A stretch of DNA of 37,051 nt from Actinomadura sp. KC345 (GTDB taxonomy: Bacteria; Actinomycetota; Actinomycetes; Streptosporangiales; Streptosporangiaceae), in assembly GCF_004348515.1 (NCBI RefSeq), contig NZ_SMKH01000041.1:1-37051 (forward strand), read 5' to 3'. A model generated the notes under the pieces. The model had not been told where the DNA came from, ran no database searches, and saw nothing but the letters and a program-made list of their open reading frames with translations. This document shows, piece after piece, positions 8,746 to 18,912 of the stretch. Positions within the stretch are counted from its first letter, which is position 1. Each line of letters begins with the position of its first letter. A program made the position numbers and the translations under genes.

Positions 8746-9555
8746 GTGTCGCCGACCGATGTCGAACCCCCGGACACGGAGTCGGTTCTCTGTAAAATAC
8801 GCGACGGAATAGCGAGCATCGCGCTGAACCGCCCCCACCGCCTCAACGCCTTCACCCCCGCGATGCGGAGCCTGTACCTGGAGACGCTGGACCGCCTCGA
8901 CGGTGACCCGGACGTGCGGGCGATCGTGGTCACCGGGACGGGACGGGCGTTCTGCGCCGGCGCCGACTTCAAGGAACTCGAAGGCCTGGACGCCGAGCGG
9001 ATGCGAGCCCGCCACGCCGCCCAGACCCAGCCCTTGGACCGTGCCATGCATCTGGGCAAGCCGCTGATCGCTGCCGTGAACGGGCCCGTCGCCGGGATCG
9101 GGATGGCCCACCTGCTCATGGCCGACCTGCGCTTCGCCTCCCCCGAAGCCCGCTTCACCACCGCCTTCTCCCGGATCGGCCTCACCGCCGAAGGCGGGCT
9201 GGCATGGCTGCTCGGCCGCCTGGTCGGCACGGCACGGGCACTGGACCTGCTCTACTCCGCCCGCGTCGTCGACGCCGAGGAGGCATTGCGCATCGGGCTC
9301 GTGCAGTGGCTCGTTCCTGCGGACGAACTGCTCGTGCGCGCTCACGCCTACGCGGCCGATCTCGCCGCCACGACCTCGGCCTACTCCCTGGCAGCGATGC
9401 GCCGGCAGGTCTACGACGCCTGGGACCAGGACTGGCCGGACGCCCTCGCCCGGTCACGCGAACTCGTCTACGAGAGCCTCGACCGTCCCGAATACGCAGA
9501 ACTCGCCTCCCGCCGCTCCGGTACCCGGAGAACCCCACCCCGTCCCCGCACCTGA
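8746..9555 (+). CDS. enoyl-CoA hydratase/isomerase family protein
   Basis: A 269-residue crotonase. It has NRPHRLNAF, the first oxyanion-hole block GRAFCAGADFKEL, the second block NGPVAGIGMAHLL, and AFSRIGLTAEGG. The last resembles PaaG-type isomerases, where PDSGG/PDGG carries the catalytic Asp; here Glu occupies that place, and the Glu of classical hydratases (E144 type) is absent. It may therefore be an isomerase or a hydratase with modified chemistry. The start is GTG 8746: GGAGGAGG lies seven bases upstream, while the open frame further upstream is not protein-like. The C-terminus (RRSGTRRTPPRPRT) is odd and basic, possibly a late frame change. First gene of the operon, 12 bases before the synthetase. 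Confidence 0.85.
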   Translation: MSPTDVEPPDTESVLCKIRDGIASIALNRPHRLNAFTPAMRSLYLETLDRLDGDPDVRAIVVTGTGRAFCAGADFKELEGLDAERMRARHAAQTQPLDRAMHLGKPLIAAVNGPVAGIGMAHLLMADLRFASPEARFTTAFSRIGLTAEGGLAWLLGRLVGTARALDLLYSARVVDAEEALRIGLVQWLVPADELLVRAHAYAADLAATTSAYSLAAMRRQVYDAWDQDWPDALARSRELVYESLDRPEYAELASRRSGTRRTPPRPRT

Positions 9556-9567
9556 AGGGGGTCCGCC

Positions 9568-11706
9568 GTGACCCAGTCGGCGTCCGCGACATCGGAACGC
9601 TCCACCTCGCTGGACCAACTCGTCGCGCCGAGCTCCATCGCCGTGGTCGGTGCCTCCGACCAGCCCGCACGCATCGGCGGGCGTATCCTGGCCAGGCTCA
9701 AGGAGAGTTACGGCGGCACGGTCTTCCCCGTGAACCCCTCCCGCGCGACCGTGCAGGGACTCGCCGCATACCCCGACATGGCGTCGGTGCCCGAGCCGGT
9801 GGATCTGGCCATCGTGGCGGCTCAGGCCGGCGCGGTCCCGGAGATCGCCCGGCAGGCGGCCGACCGCGGTACCGGCGCGCTGCTGGTGCTGTCGGCCGGA
9901 TTCGGCGAACTCGGCGGCGAGGGTGCCCGCGCGCAGGAGGGACTGGCCGCCACCGCCGGCTCGTCCGGCATGCGTCTCGTCGGGCCCAACTGCATCGGGA
10001 TCCTCAATCTCAACGTCGGCCTCCGCGCGGTGTTCTCGACGATCGACGACATCCCGCAGCGCCCCGGCAACATCGGTGTCGTCAGCCAGAGCGGCGGCTT
10101 CGGCATGCGGATCTTCGAGGCCGCCCAGGCGTCGGGACTCGGCGTCTCCTACGTCCTCGCGACCGGGAACGAGGCCGACGTCACCAGCGGTGAACTGCTG
10201 GGACATCTGGTCGAGCAGCCCGACGTGGATGTCGTCGCCCTGTTCATGGAGAGCGTGAACAAACCGGAGGCCCTGCTGGCCGCCGGACGGCGCGCGCTAG
10301 AGCTGGACAAGCCCGTCGTGGCCGTGCGCACCGGCCGGTCGCTTGTCGGTGCCCGGGCCGCCGCCAGCCACACCGGCGCCCTGGCCTCGGCCGACGATGT
10401 GGTGGGCGCGGCCTTCGACAGCGTGGGCATCGTCCGGGTGAACGGTCTCGCCGAACTCGTCGAGTACTCCCGGCTGTTCGCCGCGCGGCGCCGTCCGGCG
10501 GGCCGCCGCCTGGCCGTCGTCACCTCCAGCGGTGGCGCGGGCGTGGTCATGGCCGACGCCGCAGAGGCCGCAGGGCTGGACATGCCCGTCCCGTCCGCGC
10601 CTCTGCGGGCCTCGCTGGGGTCGCTGGTGCCGCCGTTCGGTTCCATCGCGAACCCGTTCGACCCGACCGCGCAGATCGTCAACGACCAGTCGATGCTGCA
10701 CGCGCTGTTCACCGAGGTCGCGGCCGCCCCCGACTACGACATGGTGTGCCTGGCCGGGGCACCGCGCGGACTCGGCAAGACCTTCCTCGACACCGTCGTC
10801 ACGGCCGTCCACGCCACCGACAAGCCCTTCACCGTCTGGGCCGCCCAGCCCGACGTCGCCCGCGACCTGACCGAGCAGGGGGTCGTCGCCTGCGGTGATC
10901 CGGACCTCCTCATCCGCGCGATGGGGGCGCTGGCCCGCTATCGGGAGAACCGGGAACCGTTGCTGTCGAGCCCGGCACGCCCGCCGTCCAGGGCGCCCGC
11001 CGTTCAGGACGCCCGGACCGTCACTCTCGCCGAGCACCTCTCCCGGCGGCTGCTGGTGGAGGCGGGGATCGCCGTGCCGGACGAACGGGTCGCCGGCGAC
11101 GCGGACGAGGCCGTCGAGGCCGCCGCCGTGTTGGGCGGGCCCGTGGTGCTGAAGCTGAGTGCGGGGTGGCTCGCGCACAAGAGCGAATTGGGAGCCGTCC
11201 GGGTCGGTCTGACCGATCCCGAAGCGGTCCGGTCCGCCTTCGCCGAGCTCACCGCGCTCGCGTCCCGGTCGCGTCCGGAGGGGAAGGACGCGGCGGTCGT
11301 GCTCGTCCAGGCGATGGCCGACAGGGGTTTGGAACTCGTTCTCGGCGGCTTCACCGATCCCCAGTTCGGGCCGGTGGTGACCATCGGACTCGGCGGCACG
11401 CTGGTCGAGATCGTCCGAGAACGTCGACTCGCCCTTGCGCCGGTCGCCCCGGCCGCAGCCGAACGCCTCATCCGCGGCCTCGCGGGCGGACGCCTGGTCG
11501 GCCATCCGCGCGGCCTGACCGAGGAGCAGGCGTCCCGGGTCGGTGCGGTCATGAGCGGGCTCGGGGACCTGATGGCCGAGCGTCCCCAGATTCGCGAACT
11601 GGAGGTGAACCCGCTGATCGTCGGCTCCGCCGGCGCCGTGGCGGTGGACGCGCTGGCCGTCGTGGACCGTGCGGCCGCCCGGGCCGGGGAGGTGGGCGCA
11701 TGCTGA
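9568..11706 (+). CDS. acyl-CoA synthetase, ADP(NDP)-forming type
   Basis: A 712-residue single-chain ADP-forming acid-CoA ligase. The N-terminal CoA-binding Rossmann domain starts IAVVGASDQPARIGG. A succinyl-CoA-ligase-like domain follows, with VGPNCIGILN, SQSGGFG, and the phosphorylated His268 in ASHTGALA. The C-terminal ATP-grasp domain (about 480-705) includes GGPVVLKLS, LAHKSELGAVRVGL and ELEVNPLIV. The reaction is carboxylate + CoA + ATP to acyl-CoA + ADP + Pi through acyl-phosphate and phospho-His. GTG 9568 follows GAAGGGGG. The stop overlaps the start of the first permease gene, so transporter and synthetase are translationally coupled. This suggests activation of an imported acid, or recovery of a short acid product. 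Confidence 0.88.
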   Translation: MTQSASATSERSTSLDQLVAPSSIAVVGASDQPARIGGRILARLKESYGGTVFPVNPSRATVQGLAAYPDMASVPEPVDLAIVAAQAGAVPEIARQAADRGTGALLVLSAGFGELGGEGARAQEGLAATAGSSGMRLVGPNCIGILNLNVGLRAVFSTIDDIPQRPGNIGVVSQSGGFGMRIFEAAQASGLGVSYVLATGNEADVTSGELLGHLVEQPDVDVVALFMESVNKPEALLAAGRRALELDKPVVAVRTGRSLVGARAAASHTGALASADDVVGAAFDSVGIVRVNGLAELVEYSRLFAARRRPAGRRLAVVTSSGGAGVVMADAAEAAGLDMPVPSAPLRASLGSLVPPFGSIANPFDPTAQIVNDQSMLHALFTEVAAAPDYDMVCLAGAPRGLGKTFLDTVVTAVHATDKPFTVWAAQPDVARDLTEQGVVACGDPDLLIRAMGALARYRENREPLLSSPARPPSRAPAVQDARTVTLAEHLSRRLLVEAGIAVPDERVAGDADEAVEAAAVLGGPVVLKLSAGWLAHKSELGAVRVGLTDPEAVRSAFAELTALASRSRPEGKDAAVVLVQAMADRGLELVLGGFTDPQFGPVVTIGLGGTLVEIVRERRLALAPVAPAAAERLIRGLAGGRLVGHPRGLTEEQASRVGAVMSGLGDLMAERPQIRELEVNPLIVGSAGAVAVDALAVVDRAAARAGEVGAC

Positions 11707-12644
11707 GGACGGTGGTCACGCGGCTGCTGGCCATGATCCCGCTGGTGTTCGTCGTCGCCACCGCGACGTTCTTCCTCGGCCAGCTTTCCGGGGTGGATCC
11801 GGCCGAGAACATCGTCGGCCCGGACGCCACCGCGGAGCAGGTCGCCGCCGTCCGCGCGGAGCTGGGGCTCGACAAGCCCGCCCTGGTCCAGTACCGAGAG
11901 TGGCTCGGCGGCGTGCTCCAGGGCGACTTCGGGTCCTCGGTCTACACCAAGGCCGACGTGGCCGAGTCCCTGTGGCAGGCGCTGCCGGTCACGCTCTCGC
12001 TGACCGTGGGTGGCTTGCTGGTGGGGCTGGTGCTGGGCGTGCCGTCCGGTATCTGGAGCGCGCTGCGCGCCGGCCGCCCCAGCGACCGCGGAGTCAGCCT
12101 GCTGGCGACCGTCGGCCAGGCGATGCCGGGCTTCTGGCTGGGGCTGCTGCTGATCTTCGCGTTCGCGATCAAACTGCCCTGGTTCCCCGCGGTCGGCTAC
12201 GTGCCGCCCTCGGCCGGCCCCGCGCTCTGGTTCGGCAGCCTGGTCCTCCCGTCGATCTCGCTGGGACTGATCGCGGCCGCGGCCATCTCCCGGCAGACCA
12301 GGTCGAGCATGATCGGTGTGCTTCAGCAGGAGTACGTGCGTACCGCCCTCGCGAAGGGGCTGTCCAAACGTCGGGTGGTGTTCAAACACGCCCTCAAGAA
12401 CGCTGCCGCACCCGTGGTGACGGTGGTTTCGTTCCAGGTGACCGCGCTGCTCGGCGGGTCGATCGTGATCGAGCGGCTGTTCGCGATGCCGGGCCTGGGT
12501 TCGCTGGCGATCAATGCCGTCCTCCGCCGCGACCCCGATGTCATCCAGGGCTTCGTCGTCTTCACCGTGGTGATCGTGGTGGTGGTCAACATGCTGCTCG
12601 ACCTGTCCTACGCGTGGCTCAACCCCAAGGTGAGGTCGGCATGA
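11700..12644 (+). CDS. ABC transporter permease, DppB/OppB/NikB type
   Basis: A 314-residue inner-membrane permease of the peptide/opine/nickel uptake family. The N-terminal TM (IPLVFVVATATFFLGQL) is followed by the periplasmic-side GPDATAEQVAAVRAELGLD segment, then TM segments and the ATPase-contacting EAA loop, seen as EYVRTALAKGLSKRRVVFKHALKNA. The C-terminus is a TM followed by [14 protein letters not shown], typical of DppB. ATG 11700 overlaps the synthetase stop by 7 bases, and its own stop overlaps the next gene by 4. With the next three genes it forms a complete importer. Confidence 0.92.
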   Translation: MLRTVVTRLLAMIPLVFVVATATFFLGQLSGVDPAENIVGPDATAEQVAAVRAELGLDKPALVQYREWLGGVLQGDFGSSVYTKADVAESLWQALPVTLSLTVGGLLVGLVLGVPSGIWSALRAGRPSDRGVSLLATVGQAMPGFWLGLLLIFAFAIKLPWFPAVGYVPPSAGPALWFGSLVLPSISLGLIAAAAISRQTRSSMIGVLQQEYVRTALAKGLSKRRVVFKHALKNAAAPVVTVVSFQVTALLGGSIVIERLFAMPGLGSLAINAVLRRDPDVIQGFVVFTVVIVVVVNMLLDLSYAWLNPKVRSA

Positions 12645-14659
12645 GCCATATCACCTCGGCCGACCGCGAGGCCGCTCCCCCCGGACGGCCCGCACGAGCC
12701 ACCGCCGGAGGCCGGAACCGCTCACGGACGATGAGCCGCCTGCTCCGGCAGCGTGCCACCATGTTCTGGGCCGCGGTCGTGCTGGTCGTGATGACCTGCG
12801 CGCTGCTGGCTCCGCTGATCGCGCCCTACGACCCGCAGGACGGCAACATCCGCCAGGGCCTGCTCGGGCCCTCCGCCGACCACTGGCTCGGTACCGACAA
12901 GCTCGGCAGGGACGTCCTGTCCCGGTTGCTGGAAGGCGCACGGGCCGCGCTCCTCGCGGGATTCGAGGCCGTCGCCATCGCCGTCCTGCTCGGCGTTCCG
13001 CTCGGCCTGCTGTTCGGCTATGCCGGCGGCTGGGCGGACAGGATCGCGATGCGCGTGGTCGAGGGCATCATGTCCGTGCCGTTCCTGGTCCTGGCGATCG
13101 CGCTGATCTCGGTTCTCGGCCCCGGTCTCTGGAAGTCCATGGCCGTCGTCGGCGTCGTGTACGCCACCACCATGATCCGGCTGGCCCGCGGAGAGACCCT
13201 CGCCGCCCGCGAGGAGCTCTACGTGGACGGCGCCCGGGTCGCCGGCGCCCCGGACCGCCGGATCATCTTCCGGCACGTCCTTCCCAACATCATGCCGCCG
13301 TTGATCGTCCAGGTCACCCTGATGCTCGCAGGCGCGATCATCGCGGAGGCGACGCTGTCGTTCCTCGGCCTGGGAGTCCAGGCGGGCCAGGCGAGCTGGG
13401 GCTCGATGCTCTCCGACGCGCAGGCCAGCATCCGCGAGGCCTTCTACCTCGCGCTGCCGCCCGGCTTCGCCATCCTCATCACGGTGCTGGCCTTCAACCA
13501 GGTCGGCGACGGCCTGCGCGACCTGTTCGCCCGCGAGGCCAAGGGCGGCGCGCTCGGCGTCAACCCGGTGCTCCGGGTCGGTTCCGCCACCGGCGGCGAG
13601 CCGCTCGCCGGTGCCGAGACCGCCGACCCGCTGCTGCGCGTCCGGGACCTGACGGTGTCGTTCCCGCAGCCCGGTTCCGGCCGCTTCGATGTCGTCCAGG
13701 GTGTCTCCCTGGACGTCGGGCGCGGCGAGATCGTCGGCCTGGTCGGCGAGTCCGGCTCGGGCAAGAGCGTCACCGCCATGTCGCTGCTCGGCCTGGTGCC
13801 CGACCCCGGACGCGTCCACGCCGCGACCGTCGAGCTGGACGGCCGGGAGCTGACCGGGCTGTCCTTCGACGAACTGCGCCGGATCCGCGGCGGCACGATC
13901 GGCGTCGTCTTCCAGGAGCCGGTCGCCAGCCTCAACCCCGCCTACACCGTCGGCGACCAGGTCGCCGAGGTGCTGCGCGAGCACGAGAAGCTCTCCCGCG
14001 CGCAGGCTCGCGAGCGGACCCTCGAACTGTTCGAGCAAGTGCACATCCCCGACCCGGAGCAACGGGTGGGCGACTACCCGCACCAGTTCTCCGGAGGGAT
14101 GGCGCAGCGCGTCATGATCGCCATGGCGCTGGCCTGCGGGCCGCGGCTGCTGGTCGCCGACGAACCCACCACCGCGCTGGACGTCACCGTGCAGGGCCAG
14201 ATCCTGGACCTGCTTCTGGAGCTCCGGGATGCCACCGGCATGTCCATCCTGCTGATCACCCACGATCTCGGCGTGGTCGCGGACGTCGCGGACCGGGTCG
14301 CGGTGATGTACGCGGGCCAACTCGTGGAGTGCGGTCCGACCGGGCAGGTGTTCGGCGTGCCCGCCCACCCGTACACCGAGGGACTCCTGGGTTCCCTGCC
14401 CCGGAACGTGCGGCGTACCGGGCGGCTGCCCTCCATCCCGGGTGTCGTCCCTCCTCCGGCCGACTGGCCGGAGGGCTGCCATTTCGCCGACCGCTGCGCC
14501 CACGCCGCCGATGTCTGCCTGGCGGGGCCGGTCGCGCTGGAACCCGTGGCGGCCGCACGCGCCGCGCGGTGCGCACGCACCGCCGACCTCACGCTGGTCG
14601 GCGTGGCCGAACAGTCCCCGGCCGACGTGACCGCCCCCGTGCCCGAGGAGTCCTCATGA
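12641..14659 (+). CDS. ABC transporter permease-ATPase fusion (DppC-DppD type)
   Basis: 672 residues combining two normally separate subunits. Residues about 40-300 are a DppC-type permease: [30 protein letters not shown], the EAA loop [25 protein letters not shown], and [10 protein letters not shown] linker leads to an ABC ATPase with Walker A GESGSGKS (369-376), signature FSGGMAQR (483-490), Walker B ending D507-E508, and switch His in THDLG. The C-terminal oligopeptide-type domain has Cys-rich [14 protein letters not shown], typical of DppD/F. Such fusions are known in actinobacteria. It couples ATP hydrolysis to import of the operon's substrate. Both ends overlap neighbours by 4 bases (ATGA). 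Confidence 0.92.
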   Translation: MSHITSADREAAPPGRPARATAGGRNRSRTMSRLLRQRATMFWAAVVLVVMTCALLAPLIAPYDPQDGNIRQGLLGPSADHWLGTDKLGRDVLSRLLEGARAALLAGFEAVAIAVLLGVPLGLLFGYAGGWADRIAMRVVEGIMSVPFLVLAIALISVLGPGLWKSMAVVGVVYATTMIRLARGETLAAREELYVDGARVAGAPDRRIIFRHVLPNIMPPLIVQVTLMLAGAIIAEATLSFLGLGVQAGQASWGSMLSDAQASIREAFYLALPPGFAILITVLAFNQVGDGLRDLFAREAKGGALGVNPVLRVGSATGGEPLAGAETADPLLRVRDLTVSFPQPGSGRFDVVQGVSLDVGRGEIVGLVGESGSGKSVTAMSLLGLVPDPGRVHAATVELDGRELTGLSFDELRRIRGGTIGVVFQEPVASLNPAYTVGDQVAEVLREHEKLSRAQARERTLELFEQVHIPDPEQRVGDYPHQFSGGMAQRVMIAMALACGPRLLVADEPTTALDVTVQGQILDLLLELRDATGMSILLITHDLGVVADVADRVAVMYAGQLVECGPTGQVFGVPAHPYTEGLLGSLPRNVRRTGRLPSIPGVVPPPADWPEGCHFADRCAHAADVCLAGPVALEPVAAARAARCARTADLTLVGVAEQSPADVTAPVPEESS

Positions 14660-15762
14660 CCGTCACCGGCGCTATGGAGAAGGCGCACCGTGGGGAGGAG
14701 ACCACTCCGCTGCTCCAGGTCCGCGACCTCACCGTCGCCTTCGCGCAGAAACGCACGGTCCCATGGCGCGCGGCCGGGACCGTGACCGCCGTCCAAGGGC
14801 TGTCACTGGAGCTGGACGCCGGCCGCACCCTCGGCCTGGTCGGCGAGTCCGGCTCGGGCAAGTCCACCACCGCGCGGGCCCTGCTGCACCTGATCCGTCC
14901 CGCCGCCGGGACGATCACCGCGGCCGGGTTCGACGTCGCGAGCTTCGGACGGCGCGTGCCCATCGGTTACCGCCGCGCCGTCCAGGCCGTCTTCCAGGAC
15001 CCCCTGGGGTCGCTCGACCCCACCCATGTGATCGGGGACATCGTCGCCGAACCCCTGTCCATCCACTTCGACATGCGGGGGGCCGACCGCGACCGCCGGG
15101 TCACCGCGCTGCTCGACCAGGTCGGGCTCGCGGCCCACCACACGCGCCGCTACCCCTACGAGCTGTCGGGCGGGCAGCGGCAGCGCGTCGCCATCGCCAA
15201 GGCCCTCGCGGTGGAGCCGAGGTTGATCATCCTGGACGAGCCGGTCAGCGCGCTGGACGTGTCGGTGCAAAGCCAGATCATCAACCTGCTGGAGGACGTC
15301 CAGGAGGGGACCGGGGTCGCGTACCTGTTCGTCGCGCACGACCTGGCCGTCGTCCGGCACACCAGCGACGACATCGCGGTCATGTACCGCAGCCGGATCG
15401 TCGAGACGGGGCCGGCGGACCGCATCTGCGAGCGTCCGGCCCACCCGTACACCGAGGCGCTGCTGGCCGCCGTCCCCGACCCCGACCCGGCCCGGCAGCG
15501 GGTGCAACGCGAGCGGCGGCACCGGCTGCGCGCCGCCGCGGCGGATCGTGCGGCGGGCGGGCCGCGGCAGACCGCGCCGGCCGGCACGCCGGGATGTCCG
15601 TTCGTCGCCCGGTGCCCGCACCGGATGCCGGTCTGCACCCGCTCCTTCCCGGACTGGACACCGGTGGCGGGCGGAGGCCGCGTCGCCTGCCACCTGTACG
15701 CGGAGGTGGACCGGGCCGAACCCGGGACCGGAGTGACGCCCGAGCCGGAGGAGCAGCGATGA
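14656..15762 (+). CDS. ABC transporter ATP-binding protein, DppF/OppF type
   Basis: A 368-residue second ATPase of the importer. Walker A GESGSGKS (63-70), Q-loop [11 protein letters not shown], signature LSGGQRQR (170-177), Walker B with D194-E195 (LDEP) and the H-loop AHDLAVV are all intact. The C-terminal half carries the oligopeptide-family extension with Cys-containing [14 protein letters not shown]. It would pair with the ATPase half of the fusion protein to make the nucleotide-binding heterodimer. The start overlaps the preceding stop by 4 bases, and the stop overlaps the binding-protein start. Confidence 0.92.
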   Translation: MTVTGAMEKAHRGEETTPLLQVRDLTVAFAQKRTVPWRAAGTVTAVQGLSLELDAGRTLGLVGESGSGKSTTARALLHLIRPAAGTITAAGFDVASFGRRVPIGYRRAVQAVFQDPLGSLDPTHVIGDIVAEPLSIHFDMRGADRDRRVTALLDQVGLAAHHTRRYPYELSGGQRQRVAIAKALAVEPRLIILDEPVSALDVSVQSQIINLLEDVQEGTGVAYLFVAHDLAVVRHTSDDIAVMYRSRIVETGPADRICERPAHPYTEALLAAVPDPDPARQRVQRERRHRLRAAAADRAAGGPRQTAPAGTPGCPFVARCPHRMPVCTRSFPDWTPVAGGGRVACHLYAEVDRAEPGTGVTPEPEEQR

Positions 15763-17363
15763 GGAGTCGCACGATCACCACGCGGTCCCCGCGGCGGCGT
15801 CTCATCGCCCTGGCCGGCGCGCTCCTGGTGGCCGCGTCCACCCTGTCCGCCTGCGGCGGAGCCGTCGGAGGCGCCGCCACCGGCAGCATGATCGACACCG
15901 CCGGCGCGCCGAGCGACCCGGCGGGGAGGCTGCGGATCGCGACCTACCAGGAGACGCCCTCGCTGGACCCGGTCCGGACCACCGTCCAGAACGGACCGAT
16001 GATCTTCCCCGTCTACGACACGCTGACGACCTCCGACGCCGACTTCGAGCCCCAGCCCTGGCTCGCCACGTCCTGGTCACAGCCGCGCCCCACGACCTGG
16101 CGTTTCAGTCTGCGCGACGACGCCGTCTTCCACGACGGCTCGAAGTTCGACGCCGAGGCGGTCAAGCTCAACCTCGACCGTGCCCGGGAGGTCGACGGCA
16201 GTCCGCACGCCAACGTCTTCGGTGTCATCTCCTCGGTGGAGGTGGTCGACCCGGCCACCGTCGACGTGCACTTCACGACACCCTCCCCGAACTTCCCCGA
16301 CAGCATGGCCACCGTCGCCGGCGCGATGATCAGCCCGAAGGCGATCAGGGAGAAGCGGGACCTCACTCGAGAACCGGCCGGAAGCGGTGGATGGATCTGG
16401 CAGAAGTCCGGCCATCGCGAGGGATCCCGGCACCTCTACAAGGCCAACCCGAACTACTGGAACAAGGACGCGGTCCGGGTCGCCGAGGTGGAAATCAAGA
16501 TCATTCAAGAGAACAACGCCCGGCTCAACGCCGTCCAGAGCGGCCAGGTCGACATCATGAGCCGGCTCGGACCCGAGCAGATGAGCTGGGCCGAGGGGGC
16601 GCGGCTGCGGGTCCTGGCCGACCACACCTTCACCGGCGTGCTGGCGATCATGGATCGGAAGGGCGAGAAGGCCCCCGCCCTCGCCAAGCCTCAGGTCCGG
16701 CAGGCCATCGGCTACCTACTGGACCGCGAGGCCTACGACAAGGCGCTGCTGAACGGCCGAGGGGACCCGAAGGGCGGCGGGTTCGCCGCAGCCGGGTCCA
16801 AGTGGTACGACCCCGCCCTGGACGACCTCCACAAGCCGAACGTCGACAAGGCGAGGCGGCTGCTCGCACAGGCCGGGTACCCCGACGGCTTCACCTTCGA
16901 GGTCGGCAGCCAGCCGGTCATCAAGGCACAGAACGAGACCATCGCGCAGCTCCTCGCCGAGGGGGGCATCACGATGAAGATCGTCGACGTGGCGGACGGC
17001 CAGTACACCGCCGAGCTCCGAAGGGGGCGTTTCCCCGCCGGCTACCTCGTCCCGACGTCGGTCGACCCCTACGCCTGGTGGACCCGCAGCATCTCCAACC
17101 GGGGCGTCTACAACCCCTTCGACCTGAACGACCTGGCCGATCTGGAGGCCCTCTATACCAAGGCGGCCGCCACGGAGAACGACGACGAACGCGCATCGAT
17201 CTTCAGCGAACTCCAGAAGCAGACGGTCGTGCGCGGCGTCGCCTTCCCCCTCAGCCAGAACCCCCGCGCGGCCGCGCTGTCGGGCGAGGTGCGCGCCGTC
17301 CGGCAGCCGATCTTCGCACCCGACGACACCAGCCCCCGCCCGCACTACCTGTGGCTCCGCTGA
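15759..17363 (+). CDS. ABC transporter substrate-binding lipoprotein, family 5 (DppA/OppA)
   Basis: A 534-residue extracellular lipoprotein. The signal peptide RRRLIALAGALLVAAS leads to lipobox LSAC with lipidated Cys32. The mature part has family-5 hallmarks: TYQETPSLDPVRTT, PVYDTLTT, WRFSLRDDAVFHDGSKFDAEAVKLNLDR, YKANPNYWNKD, VRQAIGYLLDREAY and a C-terminal block of PLSQNP type. It captures the substrate for the permease-ATPase genes just upstream. The family binds peptides, opines, nickel chelates and other solutes, so the ligand cannot be named. Its position among acyl-CoA genes points to a carboxylate, an acyl-amino acid or an amide. The start overlaps the preceding stop. Confidence 0.9.
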   Translation: MRSRTITTRSPRRRLIALAGALLVAASTLSACGGAVGGAATGSMIDTAGAPSDPAGRLRIATYQETPSLDPVRTTVQNGPMIFPVYDTLTTSDADFEPQPWLATSWSQPRPTTWRFSLRDDAVFHDGSKFDAEAVKLNLDRAREVDGSPHANVFGVISSVEVVDPATVDVHFTTPSPNFPDSMATVAGAMISPKAIREKRDLTREPAGSGGWIWQKSGHREGSRHLYKANPNYWNKDAVRVAEVEIKIIQENNARLNAVQSGQVDIMSRLGPEQMSWAEGARLRVLADHTFTGVLAIMDRKGEKAPALAKPQVRQAIGYLLDREAYDKALLNGRGDPKGGGFAAAGSKWYDPALDDLHKPNVDKARRLLAQAGYPDGFTFEVGSQPVIKAQNETIAQLLAEGGITMKIVDVADGQYTAELRRGRFPAGYLVPTSVDPYAWWTRSISNRGVYNPFDLNDLADLEALYTKAAATENDDERASIFSELQKQTVVRGVAFPLSQNPRAAALSGEVRAVRQPIFAPDDTSPRPHYLWLR

Positions 17364-17409
17364 CCCGGTCACGGTGCCGACAGGGCTCTCGCCTCCGATG
17401 AAAGGAACC

Positions 17410-18912
17410 ATGAACGCCATGAGTCCCGACCCCGGACGCCCGCTCTCGCAGCGGTTGCGCCGGATGCTCGCACTGGCGCCGGACGCGCCGGGGCTGGTCT
17501 TCGAGGAACGGACCTATCCCTGGGCCTACCACCTGGAGGCCGTCGAGGACCTGGAGAACGCCATCGGCGAGTCCGGGGCCCACCGGGTCGGGATCGTCCT
17601 GCGCAACCGGCCCGCGCACCACGCGGCGTTGATCGCCGTCCTCGCCACCGGGCGCGAGGCCGTGACGCTCAGCCCCTTCCATGGCGATATCGCACTGGCC
17701 GAGGACATCACGGCGCTCAGGCCACAGGTGGTCATCGCCGCGCCCGAGGACTGGGACCGCGACGGAGTGGCCAAGGCGGCGGCCGACGTACGCGCCATCG
17801 CCGTCCGAACCGGTGACGGCCGGGCCCTGCGCCCCCACCCGGCGGACTGGCACGCCGAGCCCTGCGCCCACGCCCCGTCCGACGTGGCCGTTCGCATGCT
17901 CACCAGCGGAACCACGGGCAGGCCCAAGCGGATCGAACTCGGCTATGACGCGCTCACGGCGGCGTTCGACGCGGCCGGCCACGGAGCGGCGATGACCGAC
18001 CCGCAGGAGCTCAAGCCGGGGACGGCGATCCTGTGGGCGCCGTTGATGCACATCAGCGGCCTCTACTTCGCGGTCGGCAACGTCCTGGAGGGCAAGGCCA
18101 CCGCGCTTCTGGAGCGCTTCGACGTCACCCGCTGGTCGGAGCTGGTGCGCGTGCACCGCCCGAAACTCGTCAGCCTGCAGCCGACCGCCATGCGCATGGT
18201 CCTGGACGCCGAGGTTCCGCGCGAGGTGTTCGACGGTGTCCGCGCGGTGCTGTCGGGGACCGCGCCGCTCGACCCCGCCGACGCCGAGAGATTCGAAGCC
18301 CGCTACGGCGTGCCCGTCCTCGCCACCTATGGCGCGACCGAGTTCGCGGGAGCGGTCGCCGGCTGGAGTCTGCGGCTGCGACGCGAATGGGGTGACACGA
18401 AGCGGGGCAGCGTCGGCCGCGCTCACAACGGTGTCGAACTGCGCGTCGTCGACCCCGGCACCCGCGACCCCCTGCCACCGGGAGAGATCGGTGTACTGGA
18501 GGCGCGCGGCGGCCAGCTGCCCGCGGCCTCGGACGCGTGGACCGCCACCACCGACCTGGCCTCGATCGACGCGGACGGATTCCTCTTCATCCACGGCCGC
18601 ACGGACGACGCGATCAACCGCGGCGGGTTCAAGATCGTTCCAAGCGTGCTGGAGGATGCGCTGAAGGACCATCCGGCGGTCCGCGACGCCTGCGTCGTCG
18701 GGCTGCCGGACGCGCGGCTGGGCGAGGTCCCGGTCGCCGCCGTCACAGTCGGGGAGGCGGTCGGCGAAGCGGCCCTCCGCACCTTCCTGGAGGAGCGGCT
18801 CGCCCGGTATCAGTTGCCCGCGGACATCAGGGTCGTGGCCGCGCTCCCGCGCACCCCGTCCCTGAAGGCCAGCCGTCCGGAGGTCAGGGCGCTGTTCGAG
18901 GACGGTGTCTGA
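17410..18912 (+). CDS. AMP-forming acyl-CoA synthetase/ligase
   Basis: A 500-residue ANL-superfamily enzyme. The P-loop is LTSGTTGRPKR (164-174), with a downstream ATYGATEF motif. The C-terminal hinge/core is FIHGRTDDAINRGGFKIVPSVLE (A8 motif), and the catalytic Lys is probably in TPSLKASRPEV near the end. It adenylates a carboxylic acid and transfers it to CoA. The protein is short for the family and its N-terminus is reduced. The start is uncertain: ATG 17410 (AAAGGA three bases before) or ATG 17419 with better spacing. It follows the transporter genes, so it is the likely first activating enzyme for the imported acid. Its stop overlaps the start of the next gene by one base. Confidence 0.88.
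   Translation: MNAMSPDPGRPLSQRLRRMLALAPDAPGLVFEERTYPWAYHLEAVEDLENAIGESGAHRVGIVLRNRPAHHAALIAVLATGREAVTLSPFHGDIALAEDITALRPQVVIAAPEDWDRDGVAKAAADVRAIAVRTGDGRALRPHPADWHAEPCAHAPSDVAVRMLTSGTTGRPKRIELGYDALTAAFDAAGHGAAMTDPQELKPGTAILWAPLMHISGLYFAVGNVLEGKATALLERFDVTRWSELVRVHRPKLVSLQPTAMRMVLDAEVPREVFDGVRAVLSGTAPLDPADAERFEARYGVPVLATYGATEFAGAVAGWSLRLRREWGDTKRGSVGRAHNGVELRVVDPGTRDPLPPGEIGVLEARGGQLPAASDAWTATTDLASIDADGFLFIHGRTDDAINRGGFKIVPSVLEDALKDHPAVRDACVVGLPDARLGEVPVAAVTVGEAVGEAALRTFLEERLARYQLPADIRVVAALPRTPSLKASRPEVRALFEDGV

Noticed and set aside
12722..14503. 593-codon minus-strand open frame
   Set aside because: It is antisense to a permease-ATPase fusion with all motifs intact; the frame is a by-product of GC-rich codon usage.
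14763..15758. Plus-strand frame extending the binding-protein gene upstream across the ATPase gene
   Set aside because: The upstream part is low-complexity Arg/Gly/Pro sequence; the true start is ATG 15759 with signal peptide and lipobox.
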